The notes below the pieces were generated by a model, which worked only from the letters and a program-made list of their open reading frames with translations, was not told the DNA's origin and searched no databases. From Lytechinus pictus (taxonomy: Eukaryota > Echinodermata > Echinoidea > Temnopleuroida > Toxopneustidae), in the NCBI RefSeq assembly GCF_037042905.1, contig NC_087262.1:23287501-23351500 (forward strand): a stretch of DNA of 64,000 bases, read 5' to 3'. Both the position numbers and the translations under genes were made by a program. Positions 21,330-32,385 of this stretch are shown here, one piece after another (within the stretch, counting starts at the first letter, position 1; every line of letters begins with the position of its first letter).

Positions 21330-21830
21330 TGAATATCCTAAATTTTCAGCTCGCACTTCGCGCTCGCAATATTTGATGAGTGAGATGCGTATTATCATGA
21401 TTACAATGACTACAAAAAGTGCTTCATGTGTTTAGATGTAGCAAAATCAGCAAGTGCTTTGCACTCGCATTAGATGACTATGGTGAGATATGTATACTCT
21501 TAATGGATTCCTAAAATATAGTCCTTAACATGTCCTTGTTTGGGGTCAATATTTACAAAAATTTCAGCTCGCGCTTCGCGCTCGCATTGTTTGTTTAGCG
21601 AGACAGGTATGTATCATGATTACAAAAATTTGCTTATAATGTCCTTTTGTGGTCTGCATATCAAAAAATTTCAGCTCGCGCTTCGGGCTCGCATTATTTG
21701 AGCAGTGAGAAACATATCCGTTTAATGGCACTGTCCTTAAAATGTTCCTATTAGGTCAGTATACCTGGCAACTGAGCGCGCTTCGCGCGCTCACTAAGTG
21801 ACTCAAAAATTGTGCCGTGACTCACGGTAC
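21330..21830 (+). repeat. Tandem repeat with AGCTCGCGCTTCGCGCTCGCA word
   Basis: At least four units of about 100-130 bp. Each holds ttcagctcgcgcttcgcgct or a close variant, followed by a ttagcgagacaggta-type stretch. The word is palindrome-rich (gcgcttcgcgc). Non-coding. Confidence 0.65.
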
Positions 21831-22088
21831 GCCACTGCAAGAACACCATGCATATCAACCACTCCCAAATGTCCTAACTTGTGATTTTAGTGGGGGTAAT
21901 GTTGAAAGATCCCCATCCACAAGAACATTTGTGTCAATCATCCCCCCCAACCAAGAATACCGATCGACTCTATCAAACTACTGATTGATTTGTAATTAAT
22001 TTATTACTAAATTCAAATTACTAATGTATTTCAACGTATATATTCCATTGTCATTGCCACTTTTTGATTTTCCCTGTTCTCTTTCAAG

Positions 22089-22314
22089 GGAGATTTCCTC
22101 ATATCGAGAGGTTTTGAACGTCATGTGATCCCATGGGTGGTCACAACGTTTGTGATATCCGAATTGGCGGGTAAAGTTTTGTTGGCTGCTGTAGCTGATC
22201 GTCTGCCCTTCCCCAAAATCTTCATCTATAACTTCGCCTGTGCGGTCGGCATGGTTGTCATGGGCTGTCTGCTGGTAGTCAGATCAGTCACACTTCTAAT
22301 CTGTCTCGCAATTG
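22089..22314 (+). pseudogene. SLC16-like exon c (TM8-9 region), open
   Basis: Phase 0 to phase 1; acceptor tttcaag, donor gtaggt. Reads GDFLISRGFERHVIPWVVTT, then ISELAGKVLLAAVADRLPF and two hydrophobic segments. The G/R-x-x-x-G-x-x-x-D-R pattern (GKVLLAAVADR) is typical of MCT TM8 and its loop. No defect in this exon. Confidence 0.65.
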
Positions 22315-22451
22315 GTAGGTTAAATATTATCATCGAATATAAATTTGGCTTTATTCTTCACTGACAGACAATATTTGGCACTCTAGTCGACATCATGATA
22401 TATTTTGTGGCAAGAAATTATGTTATTACGATCATGGTAATCAGTGACTAT

Positions 22452-22960
22452 TCAATTCAATTCAATTCAATTTATTTTCATTCTTCAACATAATACAAAT
22501 AATTACATGATAAATCAATTCAATTCAAATAAAAGCATGAACAAAATTCAACATTGAATAAATAATATACATATTCAATAAGTGATTCAAATATAAATTA
22601 AAATGCATGTCAAATTTAAATCAATATAATCAATATAATTAAATATAATTAAATCAATATAATCATATATCATAAGTAGAATGGAGGGGTCCACTGAAAA
22701 GCAAAGCTTGTAAAATGTGAACCCCTCAAAAAGTTAGGATAGAAAAAATATTGAAATATACGTAAATATACGTAAATATTGAAATATACGTAAATACGTA
22801 CTATGAAAGAGTACGGTGAATAAGATTATCCATATCAAAACTCCTTTGTGGTTGTCCATATTATCATTTTTGCCCAGGGGCGTTGAATGTACTGAAAAAA
22901 TGTAGGTCTGTGTGGTTGCGTGGGGAGATAGGTTCAACATACACAAATGACATTTAGATG
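22452..22960 (-). mobile_element. Probable LINE 3' end, minus strand, with (AATTG)n tail
   Basis: The plus strand begins with (ATTCA)n at 22452-22473, the complement of a LINE-type short tandem tail. Further in, ggaggggtccactgaaaagc pairs with gtgaacccctc (22682-22729) as a hairpin like those in other LINE 3' UTRs of this window. No reverse transcriptase motif is readable. Confidence 0.35.
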
Positions 22961-23223
22961 GTAATCATTGTAATTTTCACGTTTTTGTACACGTTTGCTG
23001 AAACGGGTGAGTAGGTGGCTAGAACCCAATAGCTTGCGGTTTCGCTGCCCCTCTTGCATTCCCTGTTTTACATTTCTATTACCATTGAACAAAGATTGTG
23101 TAAATCCATGAATATTAAAATTTATACAGTAAACTTGAAATATTAATCAGTTATACATTTTTTTACTGGATATTTGTGGCCAAATTGTAAAGTTGAAACT
23201 CATAATTCTCGAGCTGTAGTCGC

Positions 23224-23256
23224 GACGTTTCACCCACCACTGTTGGCTTCTTCAGG
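23224..23256 (-). repeat. Penelope-like terminal motif
   Basis: The minus strand reads cgcctgaagaagccaacagt, then gtgaaacgtcgcga: CCTGAAGAAG, an imperfect hairpin, GAAACGTCG. This sequence plan ends many Penelope-like elements. Only this short piece is recognised. Confidence 0.3.
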
Positions 23257-24656
23257 CGAATGAAACACCAAGGGTGTTATTTTTAACCTGCCTTTTTTTT
23301 CCTTGTATGTTCCTGTCAGGAAAGAAATTTAATTATAAAATGTTTCAGCTTAAACATGTGTTCAACATACTTGTCCAGGTTAGGGTTGTCTTGTAGACAA
23401 GCATATACATACGTTTTGAATATTTTAAAGGCAAGCGTTGAAAACGTTTGATACCCCCCCCCCCTTTAGAATACAAGTGTACCAGGTTGATGCCATATTT
23501 CGTATTAGGTATACTATAAGCATTTTCATACAGGTGTCATAAATAGCCAATACAGTGCTCTAGCATTTATGAATGTAGTTGACAGATGCACAGGAAGTGT
23601 CTTTTATTAATAAGAATGTGTTGCTATATGCACATCTGTTATTTGAAATTCTTTGAATTACTTTATAGAAGTTTTACAGTTAGTCCTAGTAACGGTAGAG
23701 TATATTAGGAGGTTAATTTAAGTAATTCAGAGAGAACCACCTAAGCTGGAATAGACTACAGATGATATTATAGGCAGTCCAAGTTAAAACTGAGGGACTA
23801 CGTCGGTGACGAGATAACGACCCCAGCTGCCACCGGTTCTCCAGCGACATGATTCGTCAAAACTCATGTCATCATTGGGGGCTCGATCTCGTCCACTAAT
23901 TCGTTGAAGCCACATCTCTCTGATCTGGGGGTTACTCATCAAGGGGCAACACAGTCTGCGGAGGCCGAGGCCGAGTGGAAGAGACATCGCTAGCTGCGGA
24001 TGCCAGGAACTGGACCGACCACCAGGGCCGAGTGGGGCATGTCAGGCCAGATGAGATGATGGGGGCTAGAGTCAACGATTACCGTTAAGTTAAGTTGTAT
24101 TTTGTTTTATCCATGTATATTTTCATGTACAAATTATTGTAAAACCATCAAAAGAGAACATCAGAAAGATTGAAGAGATATGATTAAATCTTCTACTAAC
24201 TGTAATCCTCAGTTTTACGTATTCCTTATTTGGCGTCAAGCAGCAGTAGATAAATAATTAAAAAAAGTCACTTCCCACGTGACAGTTCCATGATTTTATG
24301 TTTTAATCTTGTAATTCCTTTGTAAATATTACGATTTGTATGAATAAGTTTAATAAAAACTTAGATATATATATTAAAATACTAACGTCGTTTTTTACAG
24401 AGAAATAGTTATGATAAGCTGGATTTATGTAGCGCTTTTGTCACATGATACGAATAGCAGCTGTTATCATATACGGTTTTAGATCGAGCTGCCACTTTGA
24501 ACAGCAGCGGTCAGTGCTTTAAATGGAAATAGATATAACGCTCAATGAGAAATTTAGTCCCACTCATCATTCTGTATGACAATATACAAAATAAAAAGCA
24601 CCTATGAAATACAACTAAAATTTATTTTTAAACTCTTTTATCAATCGGAATGGTAG

Positions 24657-24785
24657 TGATGATGGTGGCCGATGCGCTAGCTTACTCGATCTGTAACCAG
24701 ATTTTCAAACCAGAAGATTTGGTTCAAACATGGACTGTTGTCATGGTTACACAAGGATTTGGATACATGCTGGGTTCCTTGTTTG
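24657..24785 (+). pseudogene. SLC16-like exon d (TM10-11 region), open
   Basis: Enters in phase 1 after ggtag and leaves in phase 1 at donor gtatgt. Reads VMMVADALAYSICNQIFKPE then DLVQTWTVVMVTQGFGYMLG and SLFG. The G-Y-x-x-G-x-x-x-G pattern fits MCT TM11. The acceptor has a weak pyrimidine tract. Confidence 0.55.
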
Positions 24786-25217
24786 GTATGTAGTCGGATT
24801 GGCTTGTGAGATTAGGTGGAGAATAAGAAAAAAGAAAGAAAGAAAGAAATGAGGAACGAAAGAAAGGATAACCGAGAACATAAATACAAGAACGAGGAGC
24901 AAGCCATATAAGATTCAAGATTTAAGACTCTTATTCCATTTCCATACCAATATTGTGAAAGTACTAGACAATTTCAGATATGTTGTTGTAGGTAACACAA
25001 ATAAACTTACCTCCCGGAGACTTGTCCCAATTCAAAATACCCTGACGTTCCCTACTCTTGAAGAATGAAGGGGCGATTTAATCCGACGGTGAATAAAACA
25101 TGATTTACAACTTTCTGAAATTGAGTCATCTTTCCTTTTCAAATGTCATACTAATTTGATAGTTTATTCACTCATTTCAATCAATTTACTTACCCATTTC
25201 TTTTTTATATCCTATAG

Positions 25218-25498
25218 GTCAGAGCATAGATCGGACTGGTTCATAAAACTCTGCCATTTATTCGAGCATCGGGATATATGCCCTCTGCGCTTTGGTTTGT
25301 ACAGCGGTTCCACTATATCAGAAGTTCTTCGCGCCAGAAATATTTGTGATGTTTGAAAACCAAGATGCATGTAGAAGAAAACAGACAATGAAGAAACGTA
25401 CAAACCAGATGACCTTGTCAATATACCTGTTTAGTCGACACGTGCAACTCGAGAAACTCTTTGTTTTTATCTTGATAAATAGAGAGAGGGAGACATAA
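25218..25498 (+). pseudogene. SLC16-like last exon (TM12), with in-frame stop
   Basis: After acceptor cctatag the frame reads GQSIDRTGS, TAA (25244-25246), then NSAIYSSIGIYALCALVCTA and VPLYQKFFAPEI in the same frame. D-x-T-G-S-Y is a standard MCT motif before TM12, so the stop sits exactly at the expected Tyr (TAT or TAC to TAA). A basic cytoplasmic tail follows up to TAA at 25496. Confidence 0.62.
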
Positions 25499-25510
25499 TT
25501 TGGGAGAGAG

Positions 25511-25557
25511 TGTAGTAGTAGTAGTAGTAGTAGCAGTAGTAGTAGTAGTAGTAGTGG
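25511..25557. repeat. (AGT)n microsatellite
   Basis: Fifteen or so agt units with one agc interruption, just after the SLC16-like last exon. Confidence 0.9.
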
Positions 25558-26479
25558 TTGTATATGATGGCGCTCTTCAATCTCTCCAGATTATACGCGC
25601 CAGTCACTTTCGTAAGTAGGGTTTGGGCGTAGGAATGCCCATGGGACGTCAAACCATTAGGCGACGGTTATATGAATACCTTAATTTATATTTGTCACCC
25701 ATACACCTATTTAGTAAGTCATACAGAATTTCATTAAATCATAGAGCTATTTGTTAATAGCTCCATGATTGAATCTTCGCCAAATAATAAATCAGTATTT
25801 ACAAATACATATTTGTAAATAACGCGCGTGATACATGATTGTTCGTGGAAAGGGCGAGGTTGGTTGGATAATTGGTGTTTATTTTAGAAACCTCTGTGTT
25901 ATGTCTATTTTTTTAATTATATACTATACTAGATCGAAAGGTGCTTTCATTGGCTACGACTAATCATCAGCCGAGAAGACTTTCTCCAACCGCAGACCAA
26001 TGTCAAAATACTGGCCCCAGTATCCGATTGACAGAAGCAATTGAGAAGAGCATCCATCCTTTCTTGTTTTAAAAAAATGTTTCCTTTCAATCATTCACGG
26101 TGATAAAGATAAAATCAAATTGAATATTTACTTATTCCCTTTATTCATATATTTCATTTAATAATTATTATCTAAAAAAAAAAAAAATTCAAGAAAGGAA
26201 GACTGGGAAAACCCCTGACAGTTCATGCCATTCTTTAAGGGGAAATTTTAATAAAGCAGCCGTAAAACCACAAACTTTTAACAGATAACCAAAACGGTGA
26301 GTTGCATAACTAAAACATAGTAGTTCACGTATATAATCGGGGTTAGTTAACAATTGTTTAATAAGGTTCGGGTCATTAAATTTTCAGTTTTGTTAACATA
26401 ATGCGTCTCTCTTTTTCATATGTTGAACATAGTAAAATATAATGTTCAATAGTTTCAAAAACTTAGCATACCTCACATA

Positions 26480-26703
26480 CACTCTAAAAAGTTTTACCCA
26501 ATATTGGATAAAATTGGAACATGTACAACTGCTGGGTATTAATGATACCAAATACTTTGTAAATTTTACGCAATGGTTCGTTAAAATTTACCTTTTAAAC
26601 TTTAACATTTTGCCCAATATAGGGGGAAAATTACACAGCATACATGCTTTTTCTCTTTCTACCCAATATTGGGTAAATTTTTTACTCAATCTTTTTTAGA
26701 ATG
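26480..26703. mobile_element. TA-flanked MITE, CACTCTAAAAA ends
   Basis: Ends cactctaaaaa and ttttttagaatg are inverted and flanked by TA on both sides (26478-26479, 26704-26705). The inside carries repeated acccaatattggg-type palindromic words. 224 bp. Same family as 26984, 41526 and the fragment at 13899. Confidence 0.6.
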
Positions 26704-26983
26704 TAGGCCTGACGAGTGCTGTTTGTTTTGAAATATAATAGTTTAATTTATACTTACCCTACTCTAATTCTATGTTATCTCGGCTGTGAGCATATCATTT
26801 TTTTTCACATTGAACATAAAATGACACAGGAGGGCGGAACAAACGCCATTCTGGGATTTTAGGCAATATATTATCCTGACACTCTACATGTACCTCATCA
26901 CTACAGGCATGAAGTTTAAAATGTCCCTCACCTTCCTTCTATTCGTGTCGGTTCGTATGATAAGTAAAAACCTCTCTTTATTT

Positions 26984-27236
26984 CAATCTAAAAAATATTG
27001 GGTGAAAATAATCCATGAGGGTAATTATGTGTCCAACCGACATTGGGCATTTCTTTTGGGCATTTTTATTTATCCAGTGTGATGACAATTTTGCCCATTC
27101 TAAATTAATTGCTGCTGAATTTTTTCAACCTTACTGGACAATATGCTCCCGCATTGGGTAAAATACTGCCCAAAATTGGTTGGACATATAATTATCCTCG
27201 TGCTGGTTAGAATTTTACCCAATATTTTTTACAGTG
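26984..27236. mobile_element. MITE of the same CACT...AATATTGGGT family
   Basis: Left caatctaaaaaatattgggt and right acccaatattttttacagtg are inverted repeats. Gcccaat and cattgggc words lie between. It sits 280 bp from the sister copy and directly beside a minus-strand LINE fragment. Confidence 0.55.
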
Positions 27237-27246
27237 TTGGATGGTA

Positions 27247-27690
27247 TTAAGTGCTAAACAATAGATAATATCTAACTTTATCATTTAACAATTTTCTTTG
27301 AAGATACATGGGTAATTCACCGATCAAAACTTGTAGAGACTCTAACATGTCTAATGATGCATTGTATATTGTGCCTGTAATGATTTTCAAAGCTCTATAT
27401 TGGAGAGGGTCAATTTTTTTTCTTTCTTTTATACAAGCGGACTCATACATTTCACTTCTATAGTCTAAAATAGATAAAATAAATCTATTATATATCATCA
27501 TCAAAATTTGATACTTATCCCCCTTGAAGTGCCCGAAACACAACGTCATAAATTTAACCTTTTCTTACATTTACCAATAATCGCATTAATATGGACAGAC
27601 CAGGTTATTATAGAGTCTGCCCACATACCAAGAAATTTAGACTGCTCGCAATGAGGCAAAAGATGCCCATTTATTTTCAAAAATAATATC
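27247..27690 (-). mobile_element. LINE reverse transcriptase C-terminal fragment
   Basis: Two minus-strand frames join over a one-base shift at about 27546. The first reads LKINGHLLPHCEQSKFLGMW then ITWSVHINAIIGKCKKRLNL; the second continues MTLCFGHFKGDKYQILMMIY, ILDYRSEMYESA and LQYRALKIITG. F-L-G-x-x-x-D and L-D-Y-x-x-x-x-Y-x-S-A are standard post-RT motifs of Jockey/I-type LINEs. Both ends are missing. Confidence 0.65.
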
Positions 27691-28012
27691 TTTGAAGAGA
27701 GAGAGAGAGAGACATGTAGAGGGGGAGGGGGTGAGAAAAATGTAAGAGAGAAATGTACAGAGGGAGGGGTGTGTAGAATACATATTTTTTGATAATTTAT
27801 ATTGTTCAAAAATCATTTGAATCGTAATTTCTTAAATAATTTAGCGGTGAAGGTCCTCTTTAATTATTTGTCCTCATTTTCCTACCAATACCTCGTTCTC
27901 AATGTCGTGCGATCCTTTACGAAAGCCACGATTGGCCTTTCGTAGCTGATCGCGAACATTTGTGAACCATTAAAAAAAATTATCTGATCAATACAATTGC
28001 CACGACTGATCT

Positions 28013-28159
28013 GGGGCCCGTTGCAGAAAGAGTTGCGATCAAACGCAACTAAAAAAATCTTGCGCAACTTGATTTTCAGCCAATGAAGAACCCTTATTCG
28101 GGACTTGCGCTTGATATTTTGACTTGCGTTTAAACGCAACTCTTTCTGCAACAGGCCCC
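28013..28159. mobile_element. Palindromic MITE, copy 1
   Basis: Left ggggcccgttgcagaaagag and right ctctttctgcaacaggcccc are inverted; gttgcgatcaaacgcaact and gcgtttaaacgcaac extend the arms. 147 bp. It is followed 26 bp on by a second copy in the same orientation. Confidence 0.7.
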
Positions 28160-28185
28160 TGATACGATCTGATACAATGTGATAA

Positions 28186-28331
28186 GGGGTCCGTTGCAGA
28201 AAGAGTTGCAATCAAACGCAACTTAAAAAATCATGCGCAACTTGATTTTCAACCAATCAACAGCGCGCATTTGGGACTTGCGATTGATATTTTGACTTGC
28301 GTTTAAACGCAACTCTTTCTGCAACGGACCC
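28186..28331. mobile_element. Palindromic MITE, copy 2
   Basis: Left ggggtccgttgcagaaagag and right ctctttctgcaacggaccc; 146 bp. Clearly the same element as at 28013, with about 10 percent difference. Confidence 0.7.
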
Positions 28332-28525
28332 AAGATCAATACGATCATAATTTAGTACGCTGTTTGAATCGTGGGGCAATCGCGACAGTGGGAACTAAGT
28401 ATAACAAGTGACTTTCACTAGGAATGAACAATATTTTTCTTTATTAATTTTCAAATCTATTTTGCGGTTTGTTGTCAAACATCTGACGGTACAGCTGTAC
28501 TTAATTGTCTGCACACCTCATACTT

Positions 28526-28657
28526 GGGGCCGGTAACACAAAGCATAGCGATTGATCGTGAGACTGATCTCTGCGATTAATTACATTGAACACTGTACAT
28601 GATCAGTCGTAAAGGTCAACCCCACGATCAGTCTTTAAGCTTTATGTTACCCGGCTC
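28526..28657. mobile_element. Foldback element, related end type
   Basis: Left ggggccggtaacacaaagc and right gctttatgttacccggctc are inverted, with gattgatcgtgagactgatc and gatcagtc words inside. 132 bp. The ends resemble those at 10768. Confidence 0.55.
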
Positions 28658-28811
28658 TGATGCAATTATGGTAAGATATACGTGGAGTATATACCAGCAT
28701 AATTCTCAAAACAAACGAGAACATGATACATCTGAATCAACGTTTAATGGTTGGGAATGGTGAGCAATGCATGCATGGTTATTTTTATGTGTCTCAGTCG
28801 TATTTTTATAT

Positions 28812-29695
28812 GGTGGTGGTGGGGGGGGGGGGGGAGATGGTACAAAACCAAAGGTATTTTTTCGACCTTCAGTAATAGGCCCTATATTATGATATTAAAT
28901 GAATCTTGTAATATTGCATTTTGAACATTTTAGAAAGTGATGGAAAATGGTCAACGAATGATATCAGGCGCATTCATCACTCGGGAGCAATACCAAAGTA
29001 TTATGATAGAGAGAGAGAGAGGGGGGGGGGGATAAGCGACTTTAACAGCACATGCGACGTAAATTTCCCCCTCTTAATTGAAATACATGGGTAACATGGG
29101 GTTACACAAAGCAGACTCTTCTCCTTACAATACTCTACGTGCTCTTTTTTTTTTTTTTCCCCTTTTATTCTTCACTTTTTACTACTTAAAATCATTGGGT
29201 GCGGTCGGCTCCTAATCCTCCCCCTACCGTAGCGTCACCCCACTTCATATCGAGTTTTATCCTCGTATGTTGCATTTGTGAACCTAATTGTTTTCAAACC
29301 CTCCCAATCTTCTTCCTCTTCTGGAAACAGTACAGGACACCGTCTGGTGTATTGTCGTACCCTCGATTCAAACGAAAATTTTCAATGGAAAGTTAACGCG
29401 AAAATCTATTTAAGAATATGAATATATAAGGGACGCTGATTCCCTTCCCCCCTCCCTACCCTTAAAACGTTTAAGTGCTACGCAGCTGCGTTTAAATTAC
29501 CTCGACTGTTTTCCAGCCGTATCAATTACGGGTATGGTATAATTATAGTGGTGTCTACGTCTGTAGTGTATTCAAACCAAGGACCAGCTGAAAATGAGAA
29601 GGTTGTAGTAAATATACACAAGATCTGTAAACGAAAACAAAAAAATGAAATAGAAATATTTCTACTAATCGCATTTAAATAGATCGTCATGGATT
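28812..29695. other. No gene; homopolymer and simple-sequence tracts
   Basis: A long G run near 28820-28833, (GA)n plus a G run near 29008-29031, and a T run near 29146-29158. Nothing coding is recognised until the ATG at 29689. Confidence 0.5.
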
Positions 29696-29890
29696 CGGAT
29701 ACTTCAACGAACTTACAACGTCTGCCCGACATGGTAGCGCTACTACTAGATGATGTCGTGAAGTATTCAGTGTCGGCTTCAGGATTCGCGGTGTTGGTTG
29801 TCGTTTTCTTCGTGTATTGTGTCTGTTGTCATCGTCGAGATGGTAGCGAACGCGATGTCAACCGGGTGCCCTATGATTGCTTGTTTATCG
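29689..29890 (+). CDS. DegT/DnrJ/EryC1/StrS-like protein, exon 1 (membrane anchor)
   Basis: The ATG is preceded in frame by TAG nine bases upstream, which fixes the start if this is the first coding exon. It encodes 67 residues plus one base: a polar N terminus (MDSDTSTNLQRLPD), one hydrophobic helix at about residues 26-47 (YSVSASGFAVLVVVFFVYCV), then a basic stop-transfer stretch with CHRRDGSERD. The helix is best read as a signal anchor. Donor gtaagt, phase 1. With exons 2-4 the protein is 553 residues with no frame break. Confidence 0.7.
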
Positions 29891-30267
29891 GTAAGTCACT
29901 CATGATCATGATTTACCTCCAAAATGATATAGGAATGTGTTGCATTATTTGTAGTCCGTTATTTATTGGTTATTTGTAAATCACATTTTCGTACGCCACA
30001 TGCACAGTGTGAGACTAGATAAATCTTGTATTTATCAACCGGTATATTTAAAAGTAGTGAATACTAATCCATTTTCGATGAACCTTCACTTAAAGGTGAC
30101 TTTAATGAAGCTACAGTCATACCAACGGAAATGACCCCAAACCGCCAAATTTGATGTAATTGAACAGTGTTGAAAACAACTTCATGTCTTAAATCTGAAA
30201 TCTGTTTCACCTGTATGATTGTTGCTATTCATCCTTGATCTTTTAACTTCTGTAACATGGCAATCAA

Positions 30268-30416
30268 CAGAGCCGTTAACAGAGTTCACCAAACCCGGTT
30301 TGGATGGGTTATACCAACATTGCGTACTTTCTTTTGAATTGGGGTTTTCGTATTAAAGAAAGTATTATGTGCAATTGAAATTCGGTTGGCAGAACTCTCT
30401 TTAATAATGGCTCTGG
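30268..30416. mobile_element. MITE in DegT-like intron 1, with CAATCA target duplication
   Basis: cagagccgttaacagagttc and gaactctctttaataatggc (to tctg) are inverted ends. The element is flanked by caatca on both sides (30261-30266 and 30417-30422). About 150 bp, no ORF. Confidence 0.6.
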
Positions 30417-30531
30417 CAATCAAGTCTTAAAAGCGCCATCGATAAAAATATATTATGTTCCGCGGTACTCTGCGATTACTACCGAGGCCTGTAACGTCAT
30501 GCTTGTTTCTACTTCCCTCTCATTTATTTAG

Positions 30532-31393
30532 ATACCACAATTCGCCACGCGATGTCATTGATCACGTGGTACTGCCGTGTACGGTTGAGACGTCACAACA
30601 TGGACACCGAAAATAGGAAGCTTCTTAATGAGATACACGCTTTGTGTCAGACTAAAGCAGCACAGCGCCCCCAAGATCAGCACCCGACCCTGATCAGTGC
30701 ATCCGTCAACACCAGTCTTGACCTATTCTTCCGGGTCCAGAAGTACCCACCGGGATCAGAGGTCATTGTGACCGCAATCAACACGTCCGACACCGTGCAG
30801 GTACTGCTGCATCATGGACTTCAGGTGATTCCTTTGGATGTTACAAGGGGTCAGCTCTCACCAGACCTTGAAGCCCTGAGGCTTCTCATCAATGAAAGCA
30901 CGGTGGCTATACTAGTGACGCACCTATTTGGGCGGGTGTGTGACCTGTCGGCCGTCACCGAACTCGCCCATGAGCATGGGGTTCATGTTCTTGAAGACTG
31001 TTCCCAGGCCTGCATGGCGCCAGCCTATTCCACGAATCCAGAATCTGATCTCGTATTCTTCAACTTTGGGGTGATCTACCCGTGCACTGCGTTCGGTGGC
31101 GGCATCACAAGGATCAAGGATAAATATCTCCTTGAGAAAATGGACAAACTACAGGAAACATATAGCCAAGGATCTGAAGTAGAGTATATCCGAAAGGCTT
31201 TTAAATGCACCTTAACCGCAAAAGCTCTCCAGTATCCTCGCCTTTTATCTATGTTTTCTTCTTTGGCCAGACTTGTTCTTGTTGATCTCAAAAAGATCGT
31301 CAATGATTCCTTAACATCGCCCCCTACGGCTGGTCTGGTGCGTAATATGCGTCAGAGTCCTCCAACTTCGATGACATTTATGCTTTTTCAAAG
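30532..31393 (+). CDS. DegT/DnrJ/EryC1/StrS-like protein, exon 2 (PLP-fold core)
   Basis: The main fold-type-I aminotransferase-like domain. It reads PGSEVIVTAINTSDTVQVLL, AILVTHLFGRVCDL, then HGVHVLEDCSQACM, whose Asp (residue 223 of the joined protein) is the family Asp that contacts the pyridine nitrogen of PLP. Next comes SDLVFFNFGVIYPCTAFGGG, which aligns with the S-F-x-x-x-K-x-x-x-x-G-x-G-G motif; Tyr250 falls where the Schiff-base lysine should be. Bacterial members of this family make amino sugars. Without lysine this protein may bind but not use PLP. Acceptor atttag, donor gtgaaa (phase 2). Confidence 0.75.
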
Positions 31394-31759
31394 GTGAAAA
31401 ATAATATGTCTAGATCCACATCACTTTAATGTTTATTTAGATGTAAATCATTTTTAAAAATGAATGTTTATAATACATACACAATTCAGTCAAAATAATC
31501 TATGTATTTATTATTCATTTGTTTTTTAATTACGATCTAACCAATTTTACCTTATTTTTGATGGCAGCGAATAGCCACTGCCCGCGATCAAACTATAACT
31601 TTTCATTTTAGAAAGAGGGAAAAAGAACATCTTCATTCCTAAAAAGTTACTCAAAAATTCAATCCCTGTAAACTTGTTCATCAATACTAAATTAATTGAT
31701 GATAGAGATAATTTATGCCTGTGATATCGATGTCCCTTTCTTGTTGTTTCCACGAACAG

Positions 31760-31898
31760 ATTAAAGCATTTCGACTCGAATGGCGTGGAGAGATCTCAAG
31801 ATGTCGGGGACTATGTTTCAGATAGGCTTCCGCAGGTAGCAGGTCAGATAGGCAACGACGCCCTCATTAGAGGATACTGGCTTTTCCCAATCCTTGTT
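31760..31898 (+). CDS. DegT/DnrJ/EryC1/StrS-like protein, exon 3
   Basis: Phase 2 to phase 0, acceptor cgaacag, donor gtgagt. Reads LKHFDSNGVERSQDVGDYVS then DRLPQVAGQIGNDALIRGYW and LFPILV. The ending Y-W-L-F-P-I matches the strand of the C-terminal subdomain in this family (usually H-x-W-x-x-P/F). It joins in frame to both neighbours. Confidence 0.7.
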
Positions 31899-32385
31899 GT
31901 GAGTACTCTTATGATTTTTCATTTTTGGATTACACTAATAGAAAGATATTAAAATCTTTCTTTACTATTTTTTTTCAAAGTCTAGAAGCATGATTATGTA
32001 TCTTTCTAAATTTTTCTTCCCCCTTTATCTCGTTTGTGAAAGACAGGGGATTGCAATTTTGAACTGTACGGAATAAGAAAAGCGATTTAGAATTCTTCGT
32101 TTCTTTCACTTATACTTCTTTATTGATTATGAATAGTAGTTCATTAAATACTGCAAGCGAATTTGGAATATATCACATGGAAATTAATTTTGAGAAAAAT
32201 GTTAAAACATAATTTGAACAGATATCAGCATACACCGTGAAGCGAATTCGGCATTTGCTATATCGATATTTAATTAACCGAACACATTTGTACATTTATG
32301 TATAGAAGAGTGTTCATATTCACTCCTCATTGATATCAACCATTAACATTGGTTCTTTTCTCCCTTTTGACCGATGATTTCTTAG

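Larger units (their letters stand above)
17259..25498 (+). pseudogene. SLC16 / monocarboxylate-transporter-like pseudogene (overall)
   Basis: Five exons with consensus splice sites and compatible phases (1, 0, 1, 1) read in order as parts of an MCT-type transporter, a 12-helix proton-linked carrier: a middle TM3-4 part, TM5-6 with the central cytoplasmic loop, then TM7-12 pieces. The loop exon needs at least three frame changes and contains stops, and the last exon has an in-frame TAA at 25244-25246. No N-terminal exon was found. Intact splice sites speak against a processed copy; this is a decayed gene. Sequencing error is possible for single indels but is unlikely to explain all the breaks. 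The first intron with large insertions (18931-22088) contains an H2B pseudogene and LINE debris. Confidence 0.6.
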
